Source: Methanoregula sp.
GTDB lineage: Archaea; Halobacteriota; Methanomicrobia; Methanomicrobiales; Methanospirillaceae
Length of the DNA stretch: 10,347 nt
Assembly (NCBI GenBank): GCA_013331015.1
Contig: DUHF01000022.1
Coordinates: 1 to 10,347 of the forward strand
Reading direction: 5' to 3'
This document shows positions 1 through 6,919 of the stretch, one piece after another. The notes below the pieces were generated by a model, which ran no database searches, was not told where the DNA came from, and worked only from the letters and a program-made list of their open reading frames with translations. Positions within the stretch are counted from its first letter, which is position 1, and every line of letters starts with the position of its first letter. A program made the position numbers and the translations under genes.

Positions 1-1
1 C

Positions 2-388
2 GCGGAGACGCCGGTCCCCACACCGTTCCCGACATCCGTCTCAACATCCGTTGCGACCGTTGTTGCAACGCCCGACGCGGTCGAGACCCTTCCGGCAGAG
101 CAGTACGTGGACCTTACGCTCCAGAAGCAGCGGCCGGACTCGTCCATCCACCTGCTCTACAATGGAGGCAAGGGGGAGATCTATGTCCAGAATATCATGA
201 TGAAGGTCACCCTCTCGAACGGCAAGGTAATCGAGCAGTACATGAACGACGGCAACCGGAGACCCCGGCGCGGGGACGAACTGGTCATCGATGGGACCCG
301 GGGCACGGATCAGGTGCAGGTCTTTGTGACCTCGGCCGGCCGGACCTACAAGGTCCGGGATGAGCCCCTGGTTCTCTCCTATCTCTGA
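2..388 (+). CDS. Secreted or membrane-anchored hypothetical protein, 3' part
   Basis: The reading frame is open from the window edge to TGA at 386-388, so the gene starts before the window. A GTG at 107 lies in frame, but the codons before it read as a continuous Thr/Pro/Val-rich linker (AETPVPTPFPTSVSTSVATV, then more Thr/Ala/Pro), so it is not a convincing start. After the linker comes a compact domain of about 95 residues, probably all beta, with alternating hydrophobic residues. Recognisable stretches are LLYNGGKGEIYVQNI, a GDELVIDGTRGTDQVQVFVT block and a YKVRDEPLVL ending. Pro/Thr linkers of this kind usually join a lipid- or membrane-anchored N-terminus to an outer domain in methanogen surface proteins, so an extracytoplasmic location is likely. 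The N-terminus that would prove this is not visible. I do not recognise a function. The gene converges with the minus-strand permease, which ends 12 bases away. Confidence 0.65.
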   Translation, partial: AETPVPTPFPTSVSTSVATVVATPDAVETLPAEQYVDLTLQKQRPDSSIHLLYNGGKGEIYVQNIMMKVTLSNGKVIEQYMNDGNRRPRRGDELVIDGTRGTDQVQVFVTSAGRTYKVRDEPLVLSYL

Positions 389-400
389 TCTTTTTTCCTT
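389..400 (+). terminator. Oligo-T terminator candidate after the left-edge gene
   Basis: Immediately after the TGA the plus strand reads as a T-rich tract (six T, then CCTTT). Archaeal RNA polymerase commonly terminates at such oligo-T runs without a hairpin. The tract sits exactly in the 11-base gap between two convergent genes. It suits only the plus-strand transcript, since its complement is A-rich. Confidence 0.4.
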
Positions 401-1479
401 TACCCGGACTGGTGCGTCCGCCCAACCTTTTCTGCATAGGTGTGCATCAGGATACCAAGCCCGATGATGATGGCGACTGTTACGCCCAGCACAACCCACT
501 GTTCCATTCCCGCGGTTCCGACGGCAAGGCGGGTCAAGAGGTTGAGCGGGTTGTCGGGAAGGGCAAGGGCAAAGAGCATCACGACCACGAGGGCAGTCGA
601 GAAGATGAACTGCGCCGCCGTCCGTTCGCGGTAGTGGAGGGCAACGAGCGCCCCAAGAAGGATCAGGATGAAAGAGGTGACCGAGACCTGCACGAGGATA
701 AGCCCGGCATTCTGGATCGCGATACCGTTGATCATAAGAAGCACGATCCACACCCCTGCCTGCACCGGCACCAGCACCTCGCAGGCAAGCACCTTGCCCC
801 AGACCATCTCGGTGAAAGTGACCGGTGTGGAGATGAGGGTCTCGAGCGTGTCGTGCTGGTACTCCTCGGTAATGAGATCGATGATGAGGGCCGAGGCGAT
901 GATCGCCGGCATGAAGACGAGGAGCGGGATAAGGAGCCCGTACACGAACTCGTAAAAGTCCCCGCCACCCGCGGCTTTGGGGATGGCAAGCGGGACGGGT
1001 TTTTCTGTAATCCGGTCTGCCCGGATCGCCCGCAGGTCAGTCTCGTACTTCAGGTAGATTTCCTTGAGTTTCACGTCAACAATGGCGCTCTGGAGATCGT
1101 TTGTGAGCGTATACATCGTGATCTTGACCGGATCCGCAGAATCCGGTGCCGTGTCCGGCACATAGACCACTGCCGAGAGTTTCCGCTGTTCGAGCGCGGC
1201 AACTCCCGTGGAGAGGTCCATCCTGTACACCCGGAAATCCCCGCTCTCCTCAAGATACCCGTACAGCGCGGAATCATTGCCGGCATAGGCGATATTGTAC
1301 TTGAACCGGGAATATTTCGAGAGCGAGGACGGGTCGTACATGGACGTGAGCCCGACCATCAAAAAGGATGAGAAGAGCGCAATGAAGAGCTGGAGGAGGA
1401 TGGCAAGCAGGATCGTCCTCTCGCTGATGAGCCCCCTAAACTCCTTCTTTGCAATGATCGAGAGGTGCTTTGCCTTCAT
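400..1479 (-). CDS. ABC-2 type transporter permease (NatB-like), second subunit
   Basis: A 359-residue membrane subunit of an ABC exporter. The layout is an N-terminal cytoplasmic start, a first membrane helix at about 23-45, an extracytoplasmic domain of roughly 130 residues (about 46-178), and five further helices near 180-203, 231-252, 258-281, 289-308 and 327-346. Just after the second helix comes the ABC-2 coupling motif EEYQHDTLETLISTPVTFTE (205-224) followed by GK, the usual NatB/ABC-2 family block contacting the ATPase. I chose ATG at 1479 over a GTG at 1488 because the ATG overlaps the TGA of the preceding permease gene in an ATGA, the usual mark of translational coupling, and GGGGTGG lies a few bases upstream. 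It very probably pairs with the preceding permease as a heterodimer. The ATPase is probably the one at 4376-5266, the only one in the window. Confidence 0.88.
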   Translation of the reverse strand: MKAKHLSIIAKKEFRGLISERTILLAILLQLFIALFSSFLMVGLTSMYDPSSLSKYSRFKYNIAYAGNDSALYGYLEESGDFRVYRMDLSTGVAALEQRKLSAVVYVPDTAPDSADPVKITMYTLTNDLQSAIVDVKLKEIYLKYETDLRAIRADRITEKPVPLAIPKAAGGGDFYEFVYGLLIPLLVFMPAIIASALIIDLITEEYQHDTLETLISTPVTFTEMVWGKVLACEVLVPVQAGVWIVLLMINGIAIQNAGLILVQVSVTSFILILLGALVALHYRERTAAQFIFSTALVVVMLFALALPDNPLNLLTRLAVGTAGMEQWVVLGVTVAIIIGLGILMHTYAEKVGRTHQSG

Positions 1480-3287
1480 GAAAGCCACCCCAGGATGAAA
1501 TACAGGTTATAAAGACAGTGGACAACCATGGCGATCGCAAGCCCCGGAACAAACCAGCCCCTGCCGCCATACTTTAAGCAGGTTGCGACGATCAGCACGC
1601 AGACAAAGTGAAGGAGGAGCGGCAGCCAGAGGGCGCCTATCGAGAGGAAGAGGATGCTCCCGAAGACCGACTCGGTAATCTGGGCGAGCGTGACAAAGAG
1701 GAGGAGTTTCTCGCCGATGAGAAACCCGAGGGCTGTTGCGCCACAGGCGAGCAGAAGGTTCCGCGTGGAGAAGAACCCAGGCTTCCGCACGTAAAGCGTA
1801 TAGATCCCGATCCCTTTTGCGATCTCCTCAACGAGCGCTGCGAACATCAGAAGCAGGATGAGCGAGTACGGCATGGGGAGGTTGAAGAAGAGGACCAGGC
1901 ACATGAGCTGGACCATGAAGATGAAGGGGATCGTAAATCCCGTGATGAGGAAGAGCGAGAGGAACGGGCGTTTCTCCGAGATGACCTCCGAGAGGAACTC
2001 CCGCATCCTTGAGGTGAGACTCTTCTCCGAGAAGAGGCGCTCCTCCTTGAAGTTTTTGGCACCGATGGCGAAGAGTACCGCGCCAGTGAGCCAGAAGAGC
2101 GAGGTGGAGTACAGGTAGTCGGTGAGCGTCCAGGCGGTGCCCTGCAGGGTGAGGACGATGAGGGTCAGGGGCGAGACGAGGCTGATGACATGCACGTTGG
2201 CAAAGATGCTCGGGAAGAAGAGGTACGAGGTGGCAACGGTCGAGAAGAAGATCGAGATGAACGAGAGTTCCTTGAAACTCCGGGAGATCATCCCGATGAT
2301 GAGCGCGTTTGCTAAAAAGAAGAAGATGACCGGGATTAAGGGGAGCATGATGATGGGCGAAGCCCCGATCCATGCCGTGATGCCACCACAGATCACGACC
2401 ATCCCGATGAAGTAGGGGAGCATCTTGCCGATGATGATGGACGAGGTCTTCACGGGGGTCGAGAGGAGGATCTCGCCCCTGCGTTCGATGCGCTCGTTCA
2501 TGATGCTCATCATGAAAAACTGGCTGGTGAAATAGAGCGGGAATACAAAGACGAAGATGAGGATGATCGAGTCGAAGGGCAGCGGCGGTGAGAGCTGGGC
2601 CGGCGTCCTGAAGCTTCCCATGGTGCTGCTGCCTGATGAGAGGATCTCGGTATACCGGGAGATCTGGGTGTCCTGCCCTCCCGTCTGGATCAGTTCGGCC
2701 CGGATCTCTTCCATGGTGACCCCCAGCTCGGGAGAGGGGGTCGGGATGATCGCGATCTCCCCCTCCGGCACGGGTGCCCCGCCCCGGGCCGGCGCAGCGC
2801 TCACGTACTGCCCGCTCTGGGTTGCGAGAAAATCAAGCTCGGACTTCACGCTCTGCGTGTCGATCCAGAGCGGGTATGCGGCAAAGAGATCGTCTGCGGT
2901 GTTGTACACGTTGTTGACGTACTTCCCGTAGTTGCGCTCCACGGTCTTCAGGGCAGATCTGCTCTTGTCCGTGCCGCGGTAGTAGACCTGCCCCCGGATA
3001 ATGATCAGGTCGTACAGATTGTCCTCCCACGAGAGGATACGGCCCGGGTAGCGATAGACCTCAAACCGGGGATCGTCAGCGATAAGCTGCCCAAGTTCCG
3101 GATCGTCAACGGCAACCCGGTACATCCCGTCCTGCAGGTGCATCCCGCTCTGCGCGGCAAACCCGGTAACGAGGATTAAGAGGACAAAGAGCACGATCGC
3201 CAGCGGCAGGACGTTTCTTCCCATCATCGTGAAGGTCTTCTTCACTTCCCATTTGGCGATGATGGCGATATCCCTGAGTGCTCCCAT
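1476..3287 (-). CDS. ABC-2 permease fused to a PrsW-type intramembrane protease domain
   Basis: A 603-residue protein with two parts. Residues 1-410 form an ABC-2/NatB-like permease: helix at 24-45, an extracytoplasmic domain of about 190 residues (46-236), helix at 238-262, the coupling motif NERIERRGEILLSTPVKTSS (264-283) followed by GK, then about five more helices. After a charged cytoplasmic linker (411-440), residues 441-603 form a second multi-helix domain. It carries the spaced polar motifs of the PrsW protease family inside predicted helices: EEIAK (E487, E488, K491), GFLIGEK (E526), LLLHF (H560) and VVHCLYN (H590, N594). PrsW of Bacillus subtilis needs an EE pair and histidines for cleavage of the anti-sigma factor RsiW. 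A typical ABC-2 permease is 360-420 residues, so the extra 190 fit a domain fusion. There is no stop or frame break between the parts. ATG at 3287 has GAGGA about eight bases upstream. A divergent CPBP-type protease or an inactive relative is the main alternative for the C-terminal part. Confidence 0.82.
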   Translation of the reverse strand: MGALRDIAIIAKWEVKKTFTMMGRNVLPLAIVLFVLLILVTGFAAQSGMHLQDGMYRVAVDDPELGQLIADDPRFEVYRYPGRILSWEDNLYDLIIIRGQVYYRGTDKSRSALKTVERNYGKYVNNVYNTADDLFAAYPLWIDTQSVKSELDFLATQSGQYVSAAPARGGAPVPEGEIAIIPTPSPELGVTMEEIRAELIQTGGQDTQISRYTEILSSGSSTMGSFRTPAQLSPPLPFDSIILIFVFVFPLYFTSQFFMMSIMNERIERRGEILLSTPVKTSSIIIGKMLPYFIGMVVICGGITAWIGASPIIMLPLIPVIFFFLANALIIGMISRSFKELSFISIFFSTVATSYLFFPSIFANVHVISLVSPLTLIVLTLQGTAWTLTDYLYSTSLFWLTGAVLFAIGAKNFKEERLFSEKSLTSRMREFLSEVISEKRPFLSLFLITGFTIPFIFMVQLMCLVLFFNLPMPYSLILLLMFAALVEEIAKGIGIYTLYVRKPGFFSTRNLLLACGATALGFLIGEKLLLFVTLAQITESVFGSILFLSIGALWLPLLLHFVCVLIVATCLKYGGRGWFVPGLAIAMVVHCLYNLYFILGWLS

Positions 3288-3306
3288 GGTTGTTCCTCGT
3301 CAGGCG

Positions 3307-3386
3307 CTATTTTTTAGCAGGGGGTCGGAACGTCCGGTCCTGCGCTGGCGCGATAGAGAATGTAATGCCAAAGTCCTATAATTACC
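3307..3386 (-). promoter_or_regulatory. Promoter region of the permease operon
   Basis: The 130-base gap before the permease genes holds two AT-rich boxes on the minus strand. CTAAAAAATAG at 3317-3307 is about 25 bases before the ATG and would give an almost leaderless mRNA. GGTAATTATAGG at 3386-3375 would give a leader of about 65 bases. The ATG has a Shine-Dalgarno-like GAGGA, which slightly favours the second box. Neither is proven. The rest of the gap shows no other structure. Confidence 0.3.
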
Positions 3387-3417
3387 TCTCTGTTATGGCA
3401 GGCACCGGTGCGTGATA

Positions 3418-4248
3418 TCAGGCCATCACCACACCGTTTGCCGTGTAGGAATACCCGAGTTCCTTTGCCAAAAGCGGCATCAGGCTGTCCACCGCAAAAT
3501 ATTCCTTCCCGAGCACGGTATCGTAGTACGTAAACGGCATCTCGTACCGGTTCTCGATACGCCGGATGGCCTGCCGGATCTCTGCAGGGGACTTCCAGTC
3601 CCCCTCAACCTTCGGCCAGATGCGGTACTCCTTATCGGAGAGGGCGATAAGATACTTGATCCGGTACCCCCTGTCCGTAAGGGCAGCCGTTGCTTCGAGA
3701 TCGCCAATGGAGAACGTGTACAGGCTCACGATGCCGGAGCCCCGGCAGGTTGCCCACATTCGCGGGTGGGTGTGGATGATGACGTACTCGTGATCCTTGT
3801 CCATCGGGGCGGTGAAGAGGTCGGCGCTGATGCTCCCGTAGTCCCCTTTGACAAAGGTTGATTCGCCCGTGGTTGCGTCGATCAGGTACCCGAGTTCCCG
3901 GGACTGTTTCACGCTGCACCCTTCCTGCGGCTCGTACACGATGGTGTCGGCCATATCGCTCTCGATAAGGTTGTTGAGCCGGTTCCGGGCATCCACAATC
4001 CGGGCATTGAGCGCAGCCTCCGAAAGCAGCGTCGGCGTGGGCACTGGGGTTGGTGTCCGAATGGTTGTGGTCACCTTCGTGGGTGCCGTGGTGGGCACGG
4101 GGACTGGCGTTTCGGGAGCGGTGGTCTGGACCGGCGGGATCGTTGTCGGCAGGGGAACGGCCGGCCGGGCCGGCTGCTCTGGTGGCGGGGCAGAGAGGCA
4201 CCCGGCAAGAGCCAGCATGAGGATCAGGAGAAGAACCGGCCGGTACAT
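3418..4248 (-). CDS. Lipoprotein with JAB/JAMM-like metalloprotease domain
   Basis: A 276-residue predicted lipoprotein. It begins MYRPVLLLILMLALAGC, a signal peptide with lipobox LAGC (C17). A Pro/Thr-rich spacer follows to about residue 73, then a globular domain (75-276). That domain has a pattern seen in JAB/JAMM metalloproteases: RELGYLIDATTGE (E118 as candidate glutamate), strand IIHTHP (H159, H161) and TFSIGD (S180, D183). The spacing from HTH to SxxD is longer than in the classical motif (H-x-H-x10-D), with about eleven extra residues including C168. Cys111 and Cys168 could form a disulfide outside the cell. The frame is open upstream to 4593, but that part is antisense to the ABC ATPase. 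ATG at 4248 directly precedes the signal peptide, so it is the start. The gene lies between the permeases and the divergent ATPase, which suggests a shared envelope task. The lipoprotein call is strong; the JAMM assignment is moderate and activity is unproven. Confidence 0.8.
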   Translation of the reverse strand: MYRPVLLLILMLALAGCLSAPPPEQPARPAVPLPTTIPPVQTTAPETPVPVPTTAPTKVTTTIRTPTPVPTPTLLSEAALNARIVDARNRLNNLIESDMADTIVYEPQEGCSVKQSRELGYLIDATTGESTFVKGDYGSISADLFTAPMDKDHEYVIIHTHPRMWATCRGSGIVSLYTFSIGDLEATAALTDRGYRIKYLIALSDKEYRIWPKVEGDWKSPAEIRQAIRRIENRYEMPFTYYDTVLGKEYFAVDSLMPLLAKELGYSYTANGVVMA

Positions 4249-4274
4249 GGAGAATTCCCGGTGGGGGTTCCTGG

Positions 4275-4282
4275 TTAATACA
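4275..4282 (-). promoter_or_regulatory. TATA-like box for the lipoprotein gene
   Basis: On the minus strand TGTATTAA is centred about 30 bases before the ATG at 4248. Archaeal transcription usually starts some 25 bases after the box, so the leader would be only a few bases. This agrees with the lack of a clear ribosome binding site before this start. Confidence 0.35.
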
Positions 4283-4327
4283 TCCTGCCATCCCGGCACC
4301 TGCACCGGAGGCGTCCTCCATCCCAAT

Positions 4328-4336
4328 CTATATCTT
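4328..4336 (+). promoter_or_regulatory. TATA-like box for the ABC ATPase gene
   Basis: CTATATCTT lies about 44 bases before the ATG at 4376. With the normal archaeal spacing, transcription would start near 4357, just before the GGGGAG ribosome binding site at 4363-4368. This box and the lipoprotein box sit within about 60 bases of each other in the divergent intergenic region, so a single regulator could control both genes. Confidence 0.45.
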
Positions 4337-4375
4337 CGATACCACACAAGTCTTGTAAAAAAGGGGAGTTGCCAG

Positions 4376-5266
4376 ATGATCACCGCCCGGAACCTCACCA
4401 AGAAATATGACGGCTTTGTCGCGCTCGACGATGTCAGTTTCAGTTTCGAGGACGGCGAGATCTTCGGGATCATCGGCCACAACGGGGCGGGCAAGACCAC
4501 GCTCCTCAAGATTGTATCGGGACTGGTCACCCCCACCTCGGGCGAGCTCTTCATCAACGACATCGATGTGGTAAAAAACCCGGTTGCCCTCAAGGAGAAC
4601 CTCGGGTACCTGCCCGAAGAGTCCCGGCTCTACGAGACGATGACGGTCGAGAACTACCTCGCGTTCTTCGGCGAGATCTACGGGCTCTCGCCGCAGGAGA
4701 TCCGTGTTCGTTCCAACCAGCTCTTCGCAGCACTCTCGCTCGAACCGGATGGCAAGAAGCTGGGTGAGTTCTCCAAGGGAATGAAGCGCAAGGCGGCGAT
4801 CGCCCGCTCGCTCATCCATGACCCGAACTTCCTTGTGTACGACGAGGCAACAAGCGGGCTTGACCCGATGACCTCCCGGTTCATCGCCGACTATCTCCGC
4901 CGGCTCAAATCCGATGGCAAGACGATCGTCATATCAGCCCATAACCTGTACCAGGTTGAGGCGATCTGCGACAAGGTGATGATCCTCCGGCGCGGGAAGA
5001 TGGTTGCGTTTGGAACCATGAAGGAGCTTCGCGAGCAGTTCGGCTCGATGACCTATGCCATCTTCTTCTCGATTGACGATCCCGGAAAACTGATCGGCCA
5101 CTCCAAGACGTACCGGCAGGAGGAGGGCCTCTATGTCTGCGATGCCGGGAGCATGGGGGAACTCAACGAGTGCACGGGGCTGATCCAGGAGGCAGGCGGG
5201 AAAGTGGAGAAGATCGAGAGCCGGTACCCGTCGCTTGAAGAGATGCTCCTCAAGATCGGGAAATGA
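4376..5266 (+). CDS. ABC transporter ATP-binding protein (NatA/ABC-2 exporter type)
   Basis: A 296-residue nucleotide-binding subunit that would power the ABC-2 permeases. Visible motifs are Walker A GHNGAGKTT (34-42), a GYLPEES region in the Q-loop position (77-83), a degenerate signature FSKGMKRK (132-139) typical of NatA-like exporters, Walker B with catalytic glutamate LVYDEATSGLDP (153-164, E157) and the switch histidine in ISAHN (H189). Residues from about 225 form a C-terminal extension found in many such ATPases. The open frame extends back to 3848, but that part is antisense to the lipoprotein gene. ATG at 4376 follows GGGGAG at seven bases and begins MITARNLTKKYDGFVALDDV, the normal family start. 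It is transcribed away from its presumed permeases, which is unusual but leaves it the only ATPase in the window for them. Confidence 0.95.
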   Translation: MITARNLTKKYDGFVALDDVSFSFEDGEIFGIIGHNGAGKTTLLKIVSGLVTPTSGELFINDIDVVKNPVALKENLGYLPEESRLYETMTVENYLAFFGEIYGLSPQEIRVRSNQLFAALSLEPDGKKLGEFSKGMKRKAAIARSLIHDPNFLVYDEATSGLDPMTSRFIADYLRRLKSDGKTIVISAHNLYQVEAICDKVMILRRGKMVAFGTMKELREQFGSMTYAIFFSIDDPGKLIGHSKTYRQEEGLYVCDAGSMGELNECTGLIQEAGGKVEKIESRYPSLEEMLLKIGK

Positions 5267-5282
5267 GCGGCAACAGAAACCC

Positions 5283-5290
5283 ATAAATTT
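5283..5290 (+). promoter_or_regulatory. TATA-like box for the GH113-like gene, likely leaderless
   Basis: ATAAATTT is centred about 25 bases before the ATG at 5311, so the transcript should begin at or next to the start codon. No Shine-Dalgarno sequence is visible before that ATG, in agreement with a leaderless mRNA. The box follows the ATPase stop by 16 bases, so this gene probably has its own promoter. Confidence 0.5.
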
Positions 5291-5310
5291 CCCCGCGTTC
5301 AGCATATCGC

Positions 5311-6888
5311 ATGCATGTTGCGGTCAAGGTGGGCATCGGTCTGATTCTGCTGTTGGTTGGGGCAATCGCCGGGATGGCGGCAACCGGTTTCTGTCCCCCT
5401 GCAGGCCCGTGGCCCCTGCCGCCCTGGTGCTCTGCGCCGGGTCCGTCGCCAGCATTTTCCGATGCCCTCTCCCTCATCCCTCAGTCTGGCTACGGGGACC
5501 TCCAAGACGTCAATCGGGGTACGCCGATGACCGTGCCGTTCGAGGTCGCCCTCCCGGCAACGCGGGACGAGGTTGTCCTTACCCTTGACGGGAAGGACTA
5601 TGCCCTGGAACGGGTCGCGGACTACTATTACCGGCACCCGGGAGTGCCCGTTACGTCCGGGGAATCATACCAGTACCGCGTCGCAGCCGGCAGCAGCGGG
5701 ACGCTGCCGGTTACCGGGGTGAAGACAACCGGCGCCCCTCTCCGTGCCGGACTTGTCTGGAGCAATACTCCCGTTGTTGCAAAACCCGGGTTTGTCAGGG
5801 GGCATGCGATCATGGACGCGGGGGGAAACATCCCTGCAGCGGCAAAGTCCGGCTACCTCTGGAAGACGTATGACGCCATGGAGGAGGACGGGGCTGAATG
5901 GGTTGCCTACGATTACTACTGGGCGTATGCCAACACCTCGGAGCCGCGGATCGTGGATGAGGCAAGTTTTGCCCTGGGATATGCTGCCGACGACCATTCG
6001 ATCGGGCTGATGGCCGCCGAGGCGCACCGGCGCGGGTTGAAGTTCTTCCTGATGACTGAGCTCGAGTGGACGGTCATGCCGGGGGAGTTTTCGACCGGTG
6101 ACAACGATGCGTACATGCAGTACCAGGAGAAGAAATGGACTGACGGGCAGAAGACCGTGTACGAGATGGGCGAGCGGCTTGAGCGCACCCCCTCGGACCC
6201 TGAAGCCAATGCCTACTGGGACCGGTGGTTTGTGCAGTTCGGGGAGTTTATGCAGAAGTCCGCGACCATCGCAGAGAAGCACGATACAGAAATGCTGGCA
6301 ATCGGCAAGCAGATCGACGGGGCAATGGTTCCGGCAAACGAGCGGCGCTGGCGTGCCCTCATCGCCGATGTACGGAAGGTGTACCGCGGGAAGATCACGC
6401 AGGTGCTCTATACAAACGAGTGGTCAGATCATGCAAAAGAGGTTCCGTGGGCGGACGATCTTGACGTGATCACGATCTATTATTACAATCGTTTCTCTGA
6501 CAAAGGGCGGCCGTCAGTTGACGAGCTTGCCGCATCCATGGAAGGGTTCAACCGGAAGCAGTTCGACCCGCTGTATGCAAAATACCAAAAACCCCTGCTC
6601 TTCCTCCTGCCGTTCCAGAGCCGGGACCATGCCGCCCGGCAGGAGTGGTTCGAGCCGATGGCAACTGCGCCTGCCGTCCGCGAGGATATGATGGCACAGG
6701 CCGATCTCTACGAGGCGTTCTTCATCGCAACCCTGGACGAGCCATGGCTTGACGGCGTGTATACGTGGGGCTACTGGATAGAGCCCGGCTTTGACCCCCG
6801 GTACTCGTTTGAAAAATCGTCGACCGTGCGGAACAAGCCGGCATCGCTCGTGGTCCGGAAGTGGTTTGCGCAGGTTAATCCTGCCTGA
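5311..6888 (+). CDS. Membrane-anchored GH113-like TIM-barrel protein, possibly non-catalytic
   Basis: A 525-residue protein with an N-terminal hydrophobic segment (about 5-26) that is a signal peptide or anchor, a Pro-rich stretch (29-48), a small beta-rich region (about 55-145) and a large domain (about 148-520). The large domain resembles glycoside hydrolase family 113 (beta-mannanases): WVAYDYYWAY early, EMLAIGKQID (327-336), the pattern WRALIADVRKVYRGKITQVLYTNEW (split at 347-371), DDLDVITIYYYN (382-393) and near the end PWLDGVYTWGYW (478-489) followed by NKPASLVVRKWF. In GH113 enzymes the block matching IGKQID reads IGTEL with the acid/base Glu; here Gln334 stands in its place. The strand KPLLFLLPFQSRDH (427-440), where the nucleophile Glu would be expected, also shows no Glu. 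It may bind glycan without cleaving it, or use other residues. The start ATG fits the TATA box upstream. It is expected on the outer face of the membrane. Confidence 0.7.
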   Translation: MHVAVKVGIGLILLLVGAIAGMAATGFCPPAGPWPLPPWCSAPGPSPAFSDALSLIPQSGYGDLQDVNRGTPMTVPFEVALPATRDEVVLTLDGKDYALERVADYYYRHPGVPVTSGESYQYRVAAGSSGTLPVTGVKTTGAPLRAGLVWSNTPVVAKPGFVRGHAIMDAGGNIPAAAKSGYLWKTYDAMEEDGAEWVAYDYYWAYANTSEPRIVDEASFALGYAADDHSIGLMAAEAHRRGLKFFLMTELEWTVMPGEFSTGDNDAYMQYQEKKWTDGQKTVYEMGERLERTPSDPEANAYWDRWFVQFGEFMQKSATIAEKHDTEMLAIGKQIDGAMVPANERRWRALIADVRKVYRGKITQVLYTNEWSDHAKEVPWADDLDVITIYYYNRFSDKGRPSVDELAASMEGFNRKQFDPLYAKYQKPLLFLLPFQSRDHAARQEWFEPMATAPAVREDMMAQADLYEAFFIATLDEPWLDGVYTWGYWIEPGFDPRYSFEKSSTVRNKPASLVVRKWFAQVNPA

Positions 6889-6919
6889 TCAAATTTCTTA
6901 TGACTCTCCAGCGAGATCT

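Noticed and set aside
41..751. Minus-strand open frame of 236 codons at the left edge
   Set aside because: It runs opposite the left-edge gene and through the permease gene in another frame, with an Arg/Pro/His-rich product and no domain features.
412..1371. Long plus-strand open frame of 319 codons opposite the second permease
   Set aside because: Its product is a charged Asp/Glu/His/Arg-rich mix with no domain pattern, typical of the complement of a GC-rich membrane protein gene. The minus strand carries a clear ABC-2 permease.
3848..4375. Upstream extension of the ABC ATPase frame by 176 codons
   Set aside because: It is antisense to the lipoprotein gene, low in complexity, and lies before a good ribosome binding site and the normal family N-terminus at 4376.
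4249..4593. Upstream extension of the lipoprotein frame by 115 codons
   Set aside because: It overlaps the ATPase start and promoter region, and it would bury the signal peptide and lipobox inside the protein.
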